64,000 nt of DNA, taken from Lachnospiraceae bacterium UBA935 (lineage in GTDB: Bacteria > Bacillota > Clostridia > Lachnospirales > Lachnospiraceae). Within the stretch, counting starts at the first letter, position 1. Each line of letters opens with the position of its first letter. Position numbers and translations under genes: made by a program. The notes beneath the pieces were generated by a model. It did no database searches. It saw nothing but the letters and a program-made list of their open reading frames with translations, and was not told the DNA's origin. Shown piece by piece: positions 29,997-38,301 of the stretch. Location: positions 32,063 to 96,062 of the forward strand of contig DBDJ01000039.1 of the NCBI GenBank assembly GCA_002293525.1, in the 5' to 3' direction.

Positions 29997-30062
29997 ATTA
30001 TAATCCCCCGTGGATTCTGCGCTCGCAGCTCGCGCTGAAACTGTTACATCATCTTTTGTTTA

Positions 30063-31343
30063 TCAGGACACAGGCACCTCATCGATGGCTTTTCCGATAT
30101 CCGTACGCATATACTTATTATCAAATTCAACCCACTCTGTCGCCCGATAGGCGTTTTCTCTGGCTTCCCGCAGGTCGGCACCGGTTGCTGTCACACCCAG
30201 CACGCGGCCGCCGTTTGTCACGATGTCTTCCTCCCGCTTCGCGGTTCCGGCATGAAAGCAATAATAGTCTTTCGTCCCCTCAAATCTCTCCAGCCCCTTA
30301 ATTACCAGGCCTTTCTCATACTGCAGCGGATAGCCTGACGATGCCAGGACGACGCACACAGCCGCATTGTCCTCAAACTGCAGTTCAACCTCGGAAAGCC
30401 GGCCGTCGATACAGGCTTCCATGACTTCAACTAGGTCATTCATCATCCGCGGCAATACCACCTGCGCTTCCGGATCACCGAATCTGGCATTGTATTCCAA
30501 TACCTTGGGGCCATGTGCTGTCAGCATCAGCCCGAAAAAGATTATCCCTTGAAAAGTCCTGTCTTCCGCCGCCATAGCGTCAACAGTGGCCTGGTAAATA
30601 TTGGCCTGACAGAAAGCGTTCAGTGCTTCCGTATAAAAAGGACTGGGGGAAAATGTTCCCATGCCGCCGGTATTCAGCCCGGTATCCCCGTCGCCGGCCC
30701 GCTTATGATCCTGGGCGGATGTCATGGCTCTAATCGTTTTCCCGTCGGTAAAAGCCAGCACCGACACCTCCCGGCCCTGCATAAATTCTTCGATTACCAG
30801 CCGGTTCCCGGCGTCACCGAACTGTTTTTCCTGCATAATGGACTTAACCCCTGCTCGGGCTGTGTCGATATCCGCACAGATCAGGACACCCTTTCCCAAA
30901 GCCAGGCCATCCGCCTTCAGCACGATCGGAAAGCTGGCCGTCTCAAGATACTCATAAGCCGCGTCGGCACTGTCAAAAGTCTCATAAGCCGCCGTCGGGA
31001 TATCGTATTTTTTCATCAGATCCTTGGAAAAAGCTTTGCTTCCTTCCAGTATCGCCGCCGCTTTGTTCGGGCCGAAGACACGGAAACCAGCTTCTTCCAG
31101 GGCATCCGTCAGGCCTCCCACCAAAGGATCATCCGGTCCTACCACGACCAGCTCCGGCGCTATTTCTTGGGCATAAGCCACGATTCCCGCAAAGTCCATC
31201 ACATCAATGGCACGGCACTCCGCCAGCTGCGCTATGCCGGCATTGCCCGGTGCACAGTAGATCTGATCGGTATGTCTGCTTTTATGAAGAGCGGTCACAA
31301 TGGCATGTTCCCGGCCGCCGCCGCCTACTACTAGTATTTTCAT
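30063..31343 (-). CDS. purD: Phosphoribosylamine-glycine ligase
   Basis: 426 residues, full length. N-terminal VVGGGGREHAIVTAL, ATP-grasp domain with FSKDLMKKYDIPTA and EFMQGREVSVLAF, metal-binding YNARFGDPE. Second step of purine synthesis: 5-phosphoribosylamine + glycine + ATP to GAR. Last gene of the purE-purM-purN-purD block on the minus strand, 31 bp after purN. Confidence 0.97.
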   Translation of the reverse strand: MKILVVGGGGREHAIVTALHKSRHTDQIYCAPGNAGIAQLAECRAIDVMDFAGIVAYAQEIAPELVVVGPDDPLVGGLTDALEEAGFRVFGPNKAAAILEGSKAFSKDLMKKYDIPTAAYETFDSADAAYEYLETASFPIVLKADGLALGKGVLICADIDTARAGVKSIMQEKQFGDAGNRLVIEEFMQGREVSVLAFTDGKTIRAMTSAQDHKRAGDGDTGLNTGGMGTFSPSPFYTEALNAFCQANIYQATVDAMAAEDRTFQGIIFFGLMLTAHGPKVLEYNARFGDPEAQVVLPRMMNDLVEVMEACIDGRLSEVELQFEDNAAVCVVLASSGYPLQYEKGLVIKGLERFEGTKDYYCFHAGTAKREEDIVTNGGRVLGVTATGADLREARENAYRATEWVEFDNKYMRTDIGKAIDEVPVS

Positions 31344-31374
31344 ATTAATACCTTAATACCCTTCTTGCTGTTTT

Positions 31375-31980
31375 TCATTTATTCCGCATTGCCAGCATGT
31401 CAATCGCTTGCGGCAATAATATCCATTCTGCCTCTTCCATCACCCTGCGCTGAAGTGATTCCGGCGTGTCGCCGTCTTGTACCGGTACGGCTTTTTGTAA
31501 CAGTATCGGCCCGGTATCCATCCCTTCATCCACGTAATGAACGGTCGCGCCGGTTATCTTTACCCCTCTTTCCAGCGCCTGCTCATGTACTTTCAGGCCA
31601 TAGCAGCCAACTCCGCAGAAGGAAGGAATCAATGACGGGTGGATGTTGATCATCCGTCCTCGATATTGTGCGATCATGGCCGGCGGTATCTTCACCAAAA
31701 ATCCGGCCAACACGACCAGATCGGGGTTCAGTTCGTCCATCCGGACACAGAGGGCACGGTGAAATTCTTCCCGGCTGCCGTAATCCTTCGGGGCGATACA
31801 GATTGCCGGGATGCCGCATTTTTCTGCGCGGACAAGGGCGTAGGCATTGCTGTTATTGCTAATAACACCTGTTATTCTGGTGTTTCTGATCCGTCCTTCC
31901 CGGATGCCGTCAATAACGGCCTGCAGGTTGGTTCCGCTTCCGGATACCATCACCACGATATTCAGCATCGAACTCAGCAT
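31375..31980 (-). CDS. purN: Phosphoribosylglycinamide formyltransferase
   Basis: 201 residues from ATG 31980, overlapping the purM stop by seven bases; ATG 31968 (MLNIVVMVSGSGTN) is the other candidate. It has SGSGTNLQAVID, the catalytic NIHPSLIPSF block with Asn and His, and the Asp in VDEGMDTGPI. It transfers a formyl group from 10-formyl-THF to GAR (third step). Confidence 0.96.
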   Translation of the reverse strand: MLSSMLNIVVMVSGSGTNLQAVIDGIREGRIRNTRITGVISNNSNAYALVRAEKCGIPAICIAPKDYGSREEFHRALCVRMDELNPDLVVLAGFLVKIPPAMIAQYRGRMINIHPSLIPSFCGVGCYGLKVHEQALERGVKITGATVHYVDEGMDTGPILLQKAVPVQDGDTPESLQRRVMEEAEWILLPQAIDMLAMRNK

Positions 31981-32999
31981 AGCGTAACACCTTCTTCGCC
32001 TGCTTCGACCCGGCCGACCGGAAAAGCCTTCTCGCCGGCGGCCGCTATGGCTTCGACTGCCCGCTCTGCGTCATCGGGATTCACTGCCAATATCATGCCC
32101 AAACCCATGTTATACGTACTGTACATCGTCTTATCATCTAAAGAACCTTTTTCCTGCAACAGCTTAAATATGGCAGGAATCTCATAACTGTCTTTCTCTA
32201 CCACTGCCCGGATCCCTTCCGGAAGCATACGGGGAATGTTTTCATAAAACCCGCCGCCGGTGATATGGCTGCAGCCTTTCATGGTTATGCCGGCATCCTT
32301 GACCTTCCTCAGTGCCTTGACATAGATTTTGGTCGGCTCGAGCAAGGCCTCGCCCAGACTCCTTCCCAGACTGTCATAATAGGTATTAAGGCTTTCTTCC
32401 GTCATATCGAACACTTTACGGATCAGTGAAAAACCGTTGCTATGTACCCCGGAAGACGCGATGCCGATCAAAACATCTCCCGGCTTCACCGCTTCACCGG
32501 TAATCAGGTCTTTCCGCTCCACCAGACCAACCGTAAAGCCGGCCAGGTCGTACTCATCCTCCGGCATCATATCGGGATGCTCGGCTGTTTCACCGCCGAT
32601 CAGCGCACATCCGGCCATCCGGCAGCCTGTGGCAATCCCTTGGACAATCGCTGCGATTCTTTCCGGGATATTTTTCCCGCAGGCAATGTAGTCCAGAAAA
32701 TACAGCGGCTCGCCGCCGGCGCAGGCAATGTCGTTAACGCACATGGCCACACAGTCGATTCCGATCGTATCATGTTTATCCAGCAAAAATGCCAGTTTCA
32801 GTTTGGTTCCCACGCCGTCTGTTCCCGATACCAGCACGGGATCTTTCATTTCTTTGATCGCCGCCAGGGAAAATGCTCCCGAAAAACCGCCAAGTCCGCC
32901 TAAAACCTCCGGGCGTTCGGTACTCCTGACATAGTCCCGCATCAATTCTACCGATCTATATCCGGCTTCAATATCTACCCCTGCTTTTTTATAGTCCAT
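31974..32999 (-). CDS. purM: Phosphoribosylformylglycinamidine cyclo-ligase
   Basis: 341 residues from ATG 32999, where the usual N-terminus DYKKAGVDIEAGYRSVELM begins; the frame is open to 33086 but this adds 29 unneeded residues. SGTDGVGTKL and DCVAMCVNDI blocks and GGFYENIPR are characteristic. Forms the imidazole ring of AIR (fifth step). Between purE and purN. Confidence 0.97.
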   Translation of the reverse strand: MDYKKAGVDIEAGYRSVELMRDYVRSTERPEVLGGLGGFSGAFSLAAIKEMKDPVLVSGTDGVGTKLKLAFLLDKHDTIGIDCVAMCVNDIACAGGEPLYFLDYIACGKNIPERIAAIVQGIATGCRMAGCALIGGETAEHPDMMPEDEYDLAGFTVGLVERKDLITGEAVKPGDVLIGIASSGVHSNGFSLIRKVFDMTEESLNTYYDSLGRSLGEALLEPTKIYVKALRKVKDAGITMKGCSHITGGGFYENIPRMLPEGIRAVVEKDSYEIPAIFKLLQEKGSLDDKTMYSTYNMGLGMILAVNPDDAERAVEAIAAAGEKAFPVGRVEAGEEGVTLC

Positions 33000-33104
33000 C
33001 TCCTCTTCAGCCTTTCTATATTTATATGTAACCGCCTCGGCATATATCTTTCTTACCGACTTTACTGGCTCTGTTTCTAAGCGCATCGCCAGATTATGAT
33101 TTAA

Positions 33105-33150
33105 TTATGATTGAATTATAATCGGATTATGATTGGATAATAAATAAATC
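33105..33150. repeat. Degenerate GATTATGATT repeats between purE and purM
   Basis: Several variants of GATTATGATTTAATT/GATTATAATCGGATT in the 156-bp gap. Simple-sequence expansion; no gene seen here. Confidence 0.5.
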
Positions 33151-33155
33151 CTGAT

Positions 33156-33656
33156 TTAATATTCTTTATAACCAGCTTCCTGAAGCCTCTTGTCCTTGTC
33201 TTGCACGGCCTGAGAAAGTTTCTCGGAATAAACCTTCAGCCTCGCCAGCAGCCCGGCATCGGCAACTGCCAGTATCTTAGCTGCCAGCAGCCCGGCATTA
33301 GCTCCGCCGTTAATCGCCACGGTAGCCACTGGAATCCCGGACGGCATCTGAACAATGGAATAAAGCGAATCCCGCCCTCCCAGAGAGGAAGTATGCATCG
33401 GTATCCCGATCACCGGCATCGGGAAGATCGCCGCGCACATACCGGGCAGATGGGCCGCCATCCCGGCACCGGCGATAATCACCTTAAATCCTTTCGCCTC
33501 CGCACTGCGGGCATATTCAAAAAAAACTTCCGGCTCCCGATGCGCCGATATGATATTTATCTCAAAATCAATGCCTAGTTCCTCCAGAATATCCGCTGCC
33601 TTTGCCATCACCGGCATGTCCGAATCGCTTCCCATTATGATACCGACCTGTGCCAT
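33156..33656 (-). CDS. purE: N5-carboxyaminoimidazole ribonucleotide mutase
   Basis: 166 residues from ATG 33656 (GGAGGATGAG upstream). It has VGIIMGSDSDMPVM, IISAHREPE and GAGMAAHLPGM of class I PurE, which shifts the carboxyl group of N5-CAIR to CAIR. PurK is not nearby. First gene of the purine block. About 110 bp upstream lies TTGACA on the minus strand (around 33780), a possible -35 without a clear -10. Confidence 0.96.
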   Translation of the reverse strand: MAQVGIIMGSDSDMPVMAKAADILEELGIDFEINIISAHREPEVFFEYARSAEAKGFKVIIAGAGMAAHLPGMCAAIFPMPVIGIPMHTSSLGGRDSLYSIVQMPSGIPVATVAINGGANAGLLAAKILAVADAGLLARLKVYSEKLSQAVQDKDKRLQEAGYKEY

Positions 33657-33776
33657 CTCATCCTCCATCCATAACGTATGTTATTTGTATAAGGAACGCT
33701 GCGCTGCCCAAGAAAGACCGCGGCGCCGTTCTTCTATAAGAATCAGTTTACTAAAAAAATACCGCCTGTGCAAGTG

Positions 33777-35870
33777 TCAATCAAAAGCTTTGTTCAATTC
33801 GTCCAAGCCGGCCAGCACAAACCGGCCTTCCTTGATGAGCGTGATCACTTCCCCGTGTTCGGAAACCACCGACAGTTCCCCCAACTCATCGTAAGGAATG
33901 GTGATGTCCGTATGGCAGTTAAAATAAGCCTTGCCCGGTTCTGTTTTTCGTAAGAGCGATATCTCGTTATCCCTTGCGGCAATCCTTTTGCCGTCCGGAT
34001 TATAGACCTTGACATCCTCCGCATGAGAATAGCAGGTATCACCGAAAGCAAAGTGGGGTCCGGTTTTTTCCGCTATCAGAATCGGAAAACGGTCACTGAT
34101 GTGATATTTCTTGCCGACCATATAAGCCGTGGTATTGGTTCCGATGGCGAATTCGCCCATGGGCAGCGATTCATGGTGAAACAGAAGATTGTCCTTTATA
34201 TATTTACGGTTCTCTGCTTCCGTGTCAAAGTTAGCACAGCCATAAGACGTAATCATACCGTCCTTCACATCCAGAACCAGCTCCCGGTATTCCAGCTCAT
34301 TTAAAAAGACGTGGGAAATATGCAATACTCCTTCTGTTCCCTTAAGACGGGGCGAAGTAAAGACTTCTCCTACCGGAATATTCACATCTGCCACGCAGTT
34401 CTCGAACTTGGTTTCCTTCTCGGGCTCTGTAAGCGAGACGAGACAGATCTTCAGATCGGTGCGGTTGGCCCCCATGCCCTTCACCAGCACATATTCTCCG
34501 CGGTCAAGCGTATCTATCATGATCTGCTGCATGTCCCGGTACAAATCATACTCCAATGTATTAATACGGATCGTTTCATTGAAGATATCACGGAAATCTT
34601 TGCCGATCTCCGGTGTCGGAAAGGCGATGATCGTGTAGCTTCTTTCTTCCCCGGGAATATATCGGTTCTGCAGTTCTCCTGCTGCCGACATGTATTCCGT
34701 CACCAGTTTTTGCTGCTTCTCAGATAGGTGTATGGCCGCTTCTTTATATGCCGGCGACACCGGCCGCTCTCCGAACACTTCCACAACAGCCGGCCCGCCA
34801 AAGACGGCCGCCTGCTCCCGGTATTTCTCATAGGCCGCCTTAAGTGCCTTAAGCCGTCCGGACATAAGCGGCTTGTCAAGCACTAAGGCTTGATCGTCCT
34901 TATGATCATAGTCATACTGTTTATTCGGTATCGCACCGTAATAACCGACCCGGCTGACGCTCCGGCCTTCCAGGATGCTGGCCGGGGCCCGGTAAATCAC
35001 TGGCTCTAGACCCAGCGTGGCAAAATTAAGCACTGCCTGGCGGATCATCCTTTCAAAACCAAGGCAATAGCGGATATTAACTGATTTCTTTTTCCCGATA
35101 TCCTTACCCGTGAATTCAAATCCTTTCCGGTAACCCTCCGTAAAGGTATCTGCCATCAGCAGAATAACCTCTTCCGGCAAAGAAGTAAGATGCTTCGCCA
35201 TAGCGATTTCATGTTCTGTAACATACTCCCCGTAATAATAGAGATATCGGATATCAGATAAGTCGCAGTTCCTGATCAGCTCCGTGGCAAAATCCCTGCC
35301 GGGATCAACCAAGCTGGCGATCTTCTCCATTGCCGCATCCCCGGCATAATCACTTACAAAAGAACCGATCACCTGCCGGAGCTCCTCATATTCCGGCATA
35401 TCATCCGCTTCCCCGCTCCCGGCCGGCAAAGCAAAAGCTCCATATATCTGTAAGTAAAGCTCCATCCGGATCAGCATCAGGTCCTTACGCTTTTCATGCG
35501 CATATCCGATCAGGCTGCGCAGCTCAACATAAAGAAAGGAAAGAATCTTTCCGTAATCAGCCCCCAGGATCTTTTCGGCGAAAACCGGTTCGGCATAACT
35601 CTTATCATAATTCTCCGGTAGAATATCTTCATACAGCCGCCAGTTCCGTTCCCTGAGCTCCTCCAGCGAAGCCCGGGTAATCATCCCGCTCTCGACAAAT
35701 TCAGCCGTCTCCGCCAGTAACGTAAGAAATGCTGCTGTTTTCTGAAAATATGTCCGGTATGGCTCGGAAACTGCCGTCTCCGTTCCTATTTCAGCAATCC
35801 TTGCTGCCGCTAGTGTATATCTCTCCGCCAAAAACGTTTCCGTCAACATTCCTTTTTCATCGTCCTCCAT
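33777..35870 (-). CDS. M29-type aminopeptidase with N-terminal extension
   Basis: 697 residues. The C-terminal half matches M29 metallo-aminopeptidases: KGMGANRTDLKICL, metal ligands in NIPVGEVFTSP (Glu), NELEYRELVLDVKDG, and FGDTCYSH / FNCHTDITIPYDE. It would remove N-terminal residues from peptides using Co/Zn. The 300-residue N-terminal part is an extra helical region found in related Clostridia proteins. The start is uncertain: ATG 35870 lies against a 12-bp repeat array and has no clear ribosome binding site. Confidence 0.85.
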   Translation of the reverse strand: MEDDEKGMLTETFLAERYTLAAARIAEIGTETAVSEPYRTYFQKTAAFLTLLAETAEFVESGMITRASLEELRERNWRLYEDILPENYDKSYAEPVFAEKILGADYGKILSFLYVELRSLIGYAHEKRKDLMLIRMELYLQIYGAFALPAGSGEADDMPEYEELRQVIGSFVSDYAGDAAMEKIASLVDPGRDFATELIRNCDLSDIRYLYYYGEYVTEHEIAMAKHLTSLPEEVILLMADTFTEGYRKGFEFTGKDIGKKKSVNIRYCLGFERMIRQAVLNFATLGLEPVIYRAPASILEGRSVSRVGYYGAIPNKQYDYDHKDDQALVLDKPLMSGRLKALKAAYEKYREQAAVFGGPAVVEVFGERPVSPAYKEAAIHLSEKQQKLVTEYMSAAGELQNRYIPGEERSYTIIAFPTPEIGKDFRDIFNETIRINTLEYDLYRDMQQIMIDTLDRGEYVLVKGMGANRTDLKICLVSLTEPEKETKFENCVADVNIPVGEVFTSPRLKGTEGVLHISHVFLNELEYRELVLDVKDGMITSYGCANFDTEAENRKYIKDNLLFHHESLPMGEFAIGTNTTAYMVGKKYHISDRFPILIAEKTGPHFAFGDTCYSHAEDVKVYNPDGKRIAARDNEISLLRKTEPGKAYFNCHTDITIPYDELGELSVVSEHGEVITLIKEGRFVLAGLDELNKAFD

Positions 35871-35881
35871 GTCTAAGTTGT

Positions 35882-35917
35882 CTAAGTTATTTTCTAAGTT
35901 ATTTTCTAAGTTATTTA
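35882..35917. repeat. 12-bp tandem repeat between two genes
   Basis: CTAAGTTATTTT at 35882, 35894 and 35906, plus a half copy before. The last copy contains the stop of the 35915 gene; the 44-bp gap to the aminopeptidase start is entirely repeat. Confidence 0.85.
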
Positions 35918-36232
35918 CATTGTTCCGGCATACATAATCAGGCTGATCAGTCCGATGGCTATTACATTCAATCCCAGCCCCAGTCCCGGAAACAGCTTGA
36001 AACGGTCTTTTTCCGTTATCCCCACAATTCCCATCACAATACCAGTAAAAGAAAAAATCATCACAAGCAAAACGGTAGCAGCATACCGATCTGGCACAGA
36101 ACCCCTGCTGGCATAAGAAAAGTAAATGACAAAAATAAGAGTCCCTAAAGAAATAGTTCCCAAAATAGTTGACATGATTCCCTTTTTGGCATGGTCTTTA
36201 TTGGTAAAAATGTAACCCTTTTTCCTGCTCAT
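35915..36232 (-). CDS. Small membrane protein (DUF6142-like)
   Basis: 105 residues with three membrane helices (IMSTILGTISLGTLIFVIYF, ATVLLVMIFSFTGIVMGIVG, GLGLNVIAIGLISLIMYAG). Starts MSRKKGYIFTNKDHAKKGIM, the pattern of a family common in Lachnospiraceae (DUF6142, from memory). Unknown role. Its ribosome binding site AAGGGAT is itself part of a short repeated word (36234-36262). Confidence 0.7.
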   Translation of the reverse strand: MSRKKGYIFTNKDHAKKGIMSTILGTISLGTLIFVIYFSYASRGSVPDRYAATVLLVMIFSFTGIVMGIVGITEKDRFKLFPGLGLGLNVIAIGLISLIMYAGTM

Positions 36233-36328
36233 ATTATCCCTTAAATAATCCCTTAAATAATCCCAAAATCAATACCTTAAATCAAATACTTTAAATCAAT
36301 ACCTAAGATGAATTCCATAAATAAAAAA
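36233..36328. repeat. AT-rich repeats upstream of gene 35915-36232
   Basis: Words of the type CCCTTAAATAAT and TACTTTAAATCAA repeat 2-3 times. They duplicate the ribosome-binding-site region. No gene seen. Confidence 0.5.
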
Positions 36329-36481
36329 TCAAAACAAAATCTTTGACTTGCCGGACAACAGCTTGGCACCACTGATAATCAGCAGCACGCCGGCACCGAT
36401 GCCGATGACGATGGCCACGACACCCATAACGATGTTGACCGCCCCTGCTCCGTTCATAATCTTATATGTTTTTTCTTCCAT
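36329..36481 (-). CDS. Small membrane protein, 50 residues
   Basis: ATG 36481 with AAAGGTGG five bases upstream. Begins MEEKTYKIMNGAGAVNIVMG, one long Gly/Val/Ile-rich membrane segment and a basic end (SGAKLLSGKSK). The same pattern recurs in small Lachnospiraceae membrane proteins. Function unknown. Confidence 0.7.
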   Translation of the reverse strand: MEEKTYKIMNGAGAVNIVMGVVAIVIGIGAGVLLIISGAKLLSGKSKILF

Positions 36482-36489
36482 ATTACCAC

Positions 36490-36578
36490 CTTTCTTTATA
36501 TGCATTACTACGCCATGTGCTATTATGCCTTATGCATTACAGAGCCATGTACATTATTGCCATGGTATTATTGCCATG
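36490..36578. repeat. Degenerate repeats of the pyrE 3' end
   Basis: On the minus strand, ACATGGCAATAAT at the end of pyrE is followed by CCATGGCAATAAT and two more degraded ACATGGC...TAAT units. Confidence 0.6.
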
Positions 36579-37257
36579 TGTGATTTTGCGCCCCATACTG
36601 CCGATAGTACTCGCCAATCTTCTTTTTCAGCTCATCATCAATATATACATTTCCCTGATATGGTTTATTATACAAGTATTCCACCACTTCCGCCATAGTA
36701 ACAATAGCTTTTGCCGGCATTCCGTACTGCTCCTGTATTTCCTCCAAGGCCGAGCCTTCGCCCTTACCCCTTTCCATGCGGTTCAACGAAACCATCAAAC
36801 CTTTCACTTCCACTTTGGCCTGTGCTGTCAAGATCGGATAAGTTTCATCAATCGACTTGCCGGATGTGGTCACATCTTCAATTATCACCACCCTGTCGCC
36901 GTCTTCAAGCGGGCTTCCCAACAAGATCCCGCTGTCCCCATGGTCTTTTGCTTCCTTGCGGTTAGAACAGTAACGGATTTCCTTTCCATATAATTCACTG
37001 ATCGCCATCGTAGTCGCTACAGCAAGCGGAATCCCCTTGTATGCAGGGCCGAACAGGACGTCAAAATCCAGGCCGAAATTCTCTGCTATCGCTCTGGCAT
37101 AATACCCTCCCAGTTTTCTAAGCTGTGTGCCAGTCACATAGCCTCCTGCGTTCATAAAAAACGGCGACTTACGTCCGCTCTTCAAAATAAACTCTCCAAA
37201 CTTCAATACTCTGCTGTCAATCATAAATTCAATGAATTCCTGCTTATACGATTCCAT
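36568..37257 (-). CDS. pyrE: Orotate phosphoribosyltransferase
   Basis: 229 residues. PRPP-binding loop VVIIEDVTTSGKSI and the N-terminal LKSGRKSPFFMNAG block are diagnostic. Converts orotate + PRPP to OMP. It starts two bases after the pyrF stop, so the two last steps of UMP synthesis are made together. Confidence 0.97.
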   Translation of the reverse strand: MESYKQEFIEFMIDSRVLKFGEFILKSGRKSPFFMNAGGYVTGTQLRKLGGYYARAIAENFGLDFDVLFGPAYKGIPLAVATTMAISELYGKEIRYCSNRKEAKDHGDSGILLGSPLEDGDRVVIIEDVTTSGKSIDETYPILTAQAKVEVKGLMVSLNRMERGKGEGSALEEIQEQYGMPAKAIVTMAEVVEYLYNKPYQGNVYIDDELKKKIGEYYRQYGAQNHTWQ

Positions 37258-37259
37258 TT

Positions 37260-38204
37260 TTAACTTGTCCTGCCCTTTCCTGCTTCATCCAGTGCCCCGT
37301 TTATATCCGCTATCATATCAATCACGGCCGCCCGTGAAGCCGCACCAAATCCGTCGCTTCCATAATCGGCATATTTGTCCTGCTGATATGCCGCAATAAT
37401 TCCCCGCGAAGAGTTCACGATCGCTCCCGTCCTGTCGCCGTTAAAAAAGTGCACCAGATCCGCCGCCGTTCCTCCCTGTGCGCCATAGCCCGGTACTAAC
37501 AGCAAAGTTCTGGGCATCACCTTCCGAAGCTGTTTCCCCTGTTCCGGATAAGTGGCGCCTACCACCGCTCCGACATAACTGTACTCTGCGCCCATCAGAT
37601 CATCGCCCCACTCCGCTACCTTTTCCCCGACCAGCTCATACAGCGGCTTCCCGTCAATCAACTGGTCCTGGAACTCACCGCTGCTGGGATTCGACGTCTT
37701 AACCAGAACAAAGATCCCTTTCTTCTCTTTTTTACAGACTTCCATAAACGGCTTCACCCCGTCCGTTCCCAGATAAGGATTGACCGTCACAAAGTCCTCG
37801 GCAAAACTATAAAAGGCATTTTCTCCCACCTGTGCCTGCCCCAGATGACCGACTGCATAGGCCGACGATGAGGAACCGATATCATTCCTTTTGATATCGC
37901 CGATCACCACCAGCCCCTTTCCCTTGGCATAAGCCGCTGTCCGCTGAAACGCCATCAGTCCTTCTATCCCGAACTGCTCATACATGGCAATCTGCGGTTT
38001 CACCGCCGGTATCAGATCATAGACATGGTTAATGATCTCCTTGTTAAACTGCCAAATCGCTTCCCCGGCTCCTTTCAGTGTCTCTCCATATTCCGCAAAG
38101 GCCGCTTTCTTAATATAATCCGGGATAAATGTAAGCATCGGGTCAAGCCCGACCACCACCGGTGCCTTTGTTCTTCTGATCTTTTCTGTTAACACATTAA
38201 TCAT
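37260..38204 (-). CDS. pyrF: Orotidine 5'-phosphate decarboxylase
   Basis: 314 residues, the longer type II form. VVGLDPMLTFIP at the start, the catalytic Asp-Lys-Asp region in VIGDIKRNDIGSSSSAYAVG, and PGYGAQGGTAADL. Decarboxylates OMP to UMP. First of a two-gene unit with pyrE; start ATG 38204 after GGGAG. A 97-bp gap separates it from nrdD. Confidence 0.97.
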   Translation of the reverse strand: MINVLTEKIRRTKAPVVVGLDPMLTFIPDYIKKAAFAEYGETLKGAGEAIWQFNKEIINHVYDLIPAVKPQIAMYEQFGIEGLMAFQRTAAYAKGKGLVVIGDIKRNDIGSSSSAYAVGHLGQAQVGENAFYSFAEDFVTVNPYLGTDGVKPFMEVCKKEKKGIFVLVKTSNPSSGEFQDQLIDGKPLYELVGEKVAEWGDDLMGAEYSYVGAVVGATYPEQGKQLRKVMPRTLLLVPGYGAQGGTAADLVHFFNGDRTGAIVNSSRGIIAAYQQDKYADYGSDGFGAASRAAVIDMIADINGALDEAGKGRTS

Positions 38205-38301
38205 GCCATAACTCCCATCACCCTTATTTTTTAAAGGATGCCCCTGCCATCGTTCCTGCCGGATGGTCTCCGAGACACCCTTAACTCACTTCATACTATC
38301 G

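Noticed and set aside
38205..38301. pyr attenuator between nrdD and pyrF
   Set aside because: No PyrR-binding loop and no terminator with T-run were found; only a weak imperfect hairpin.
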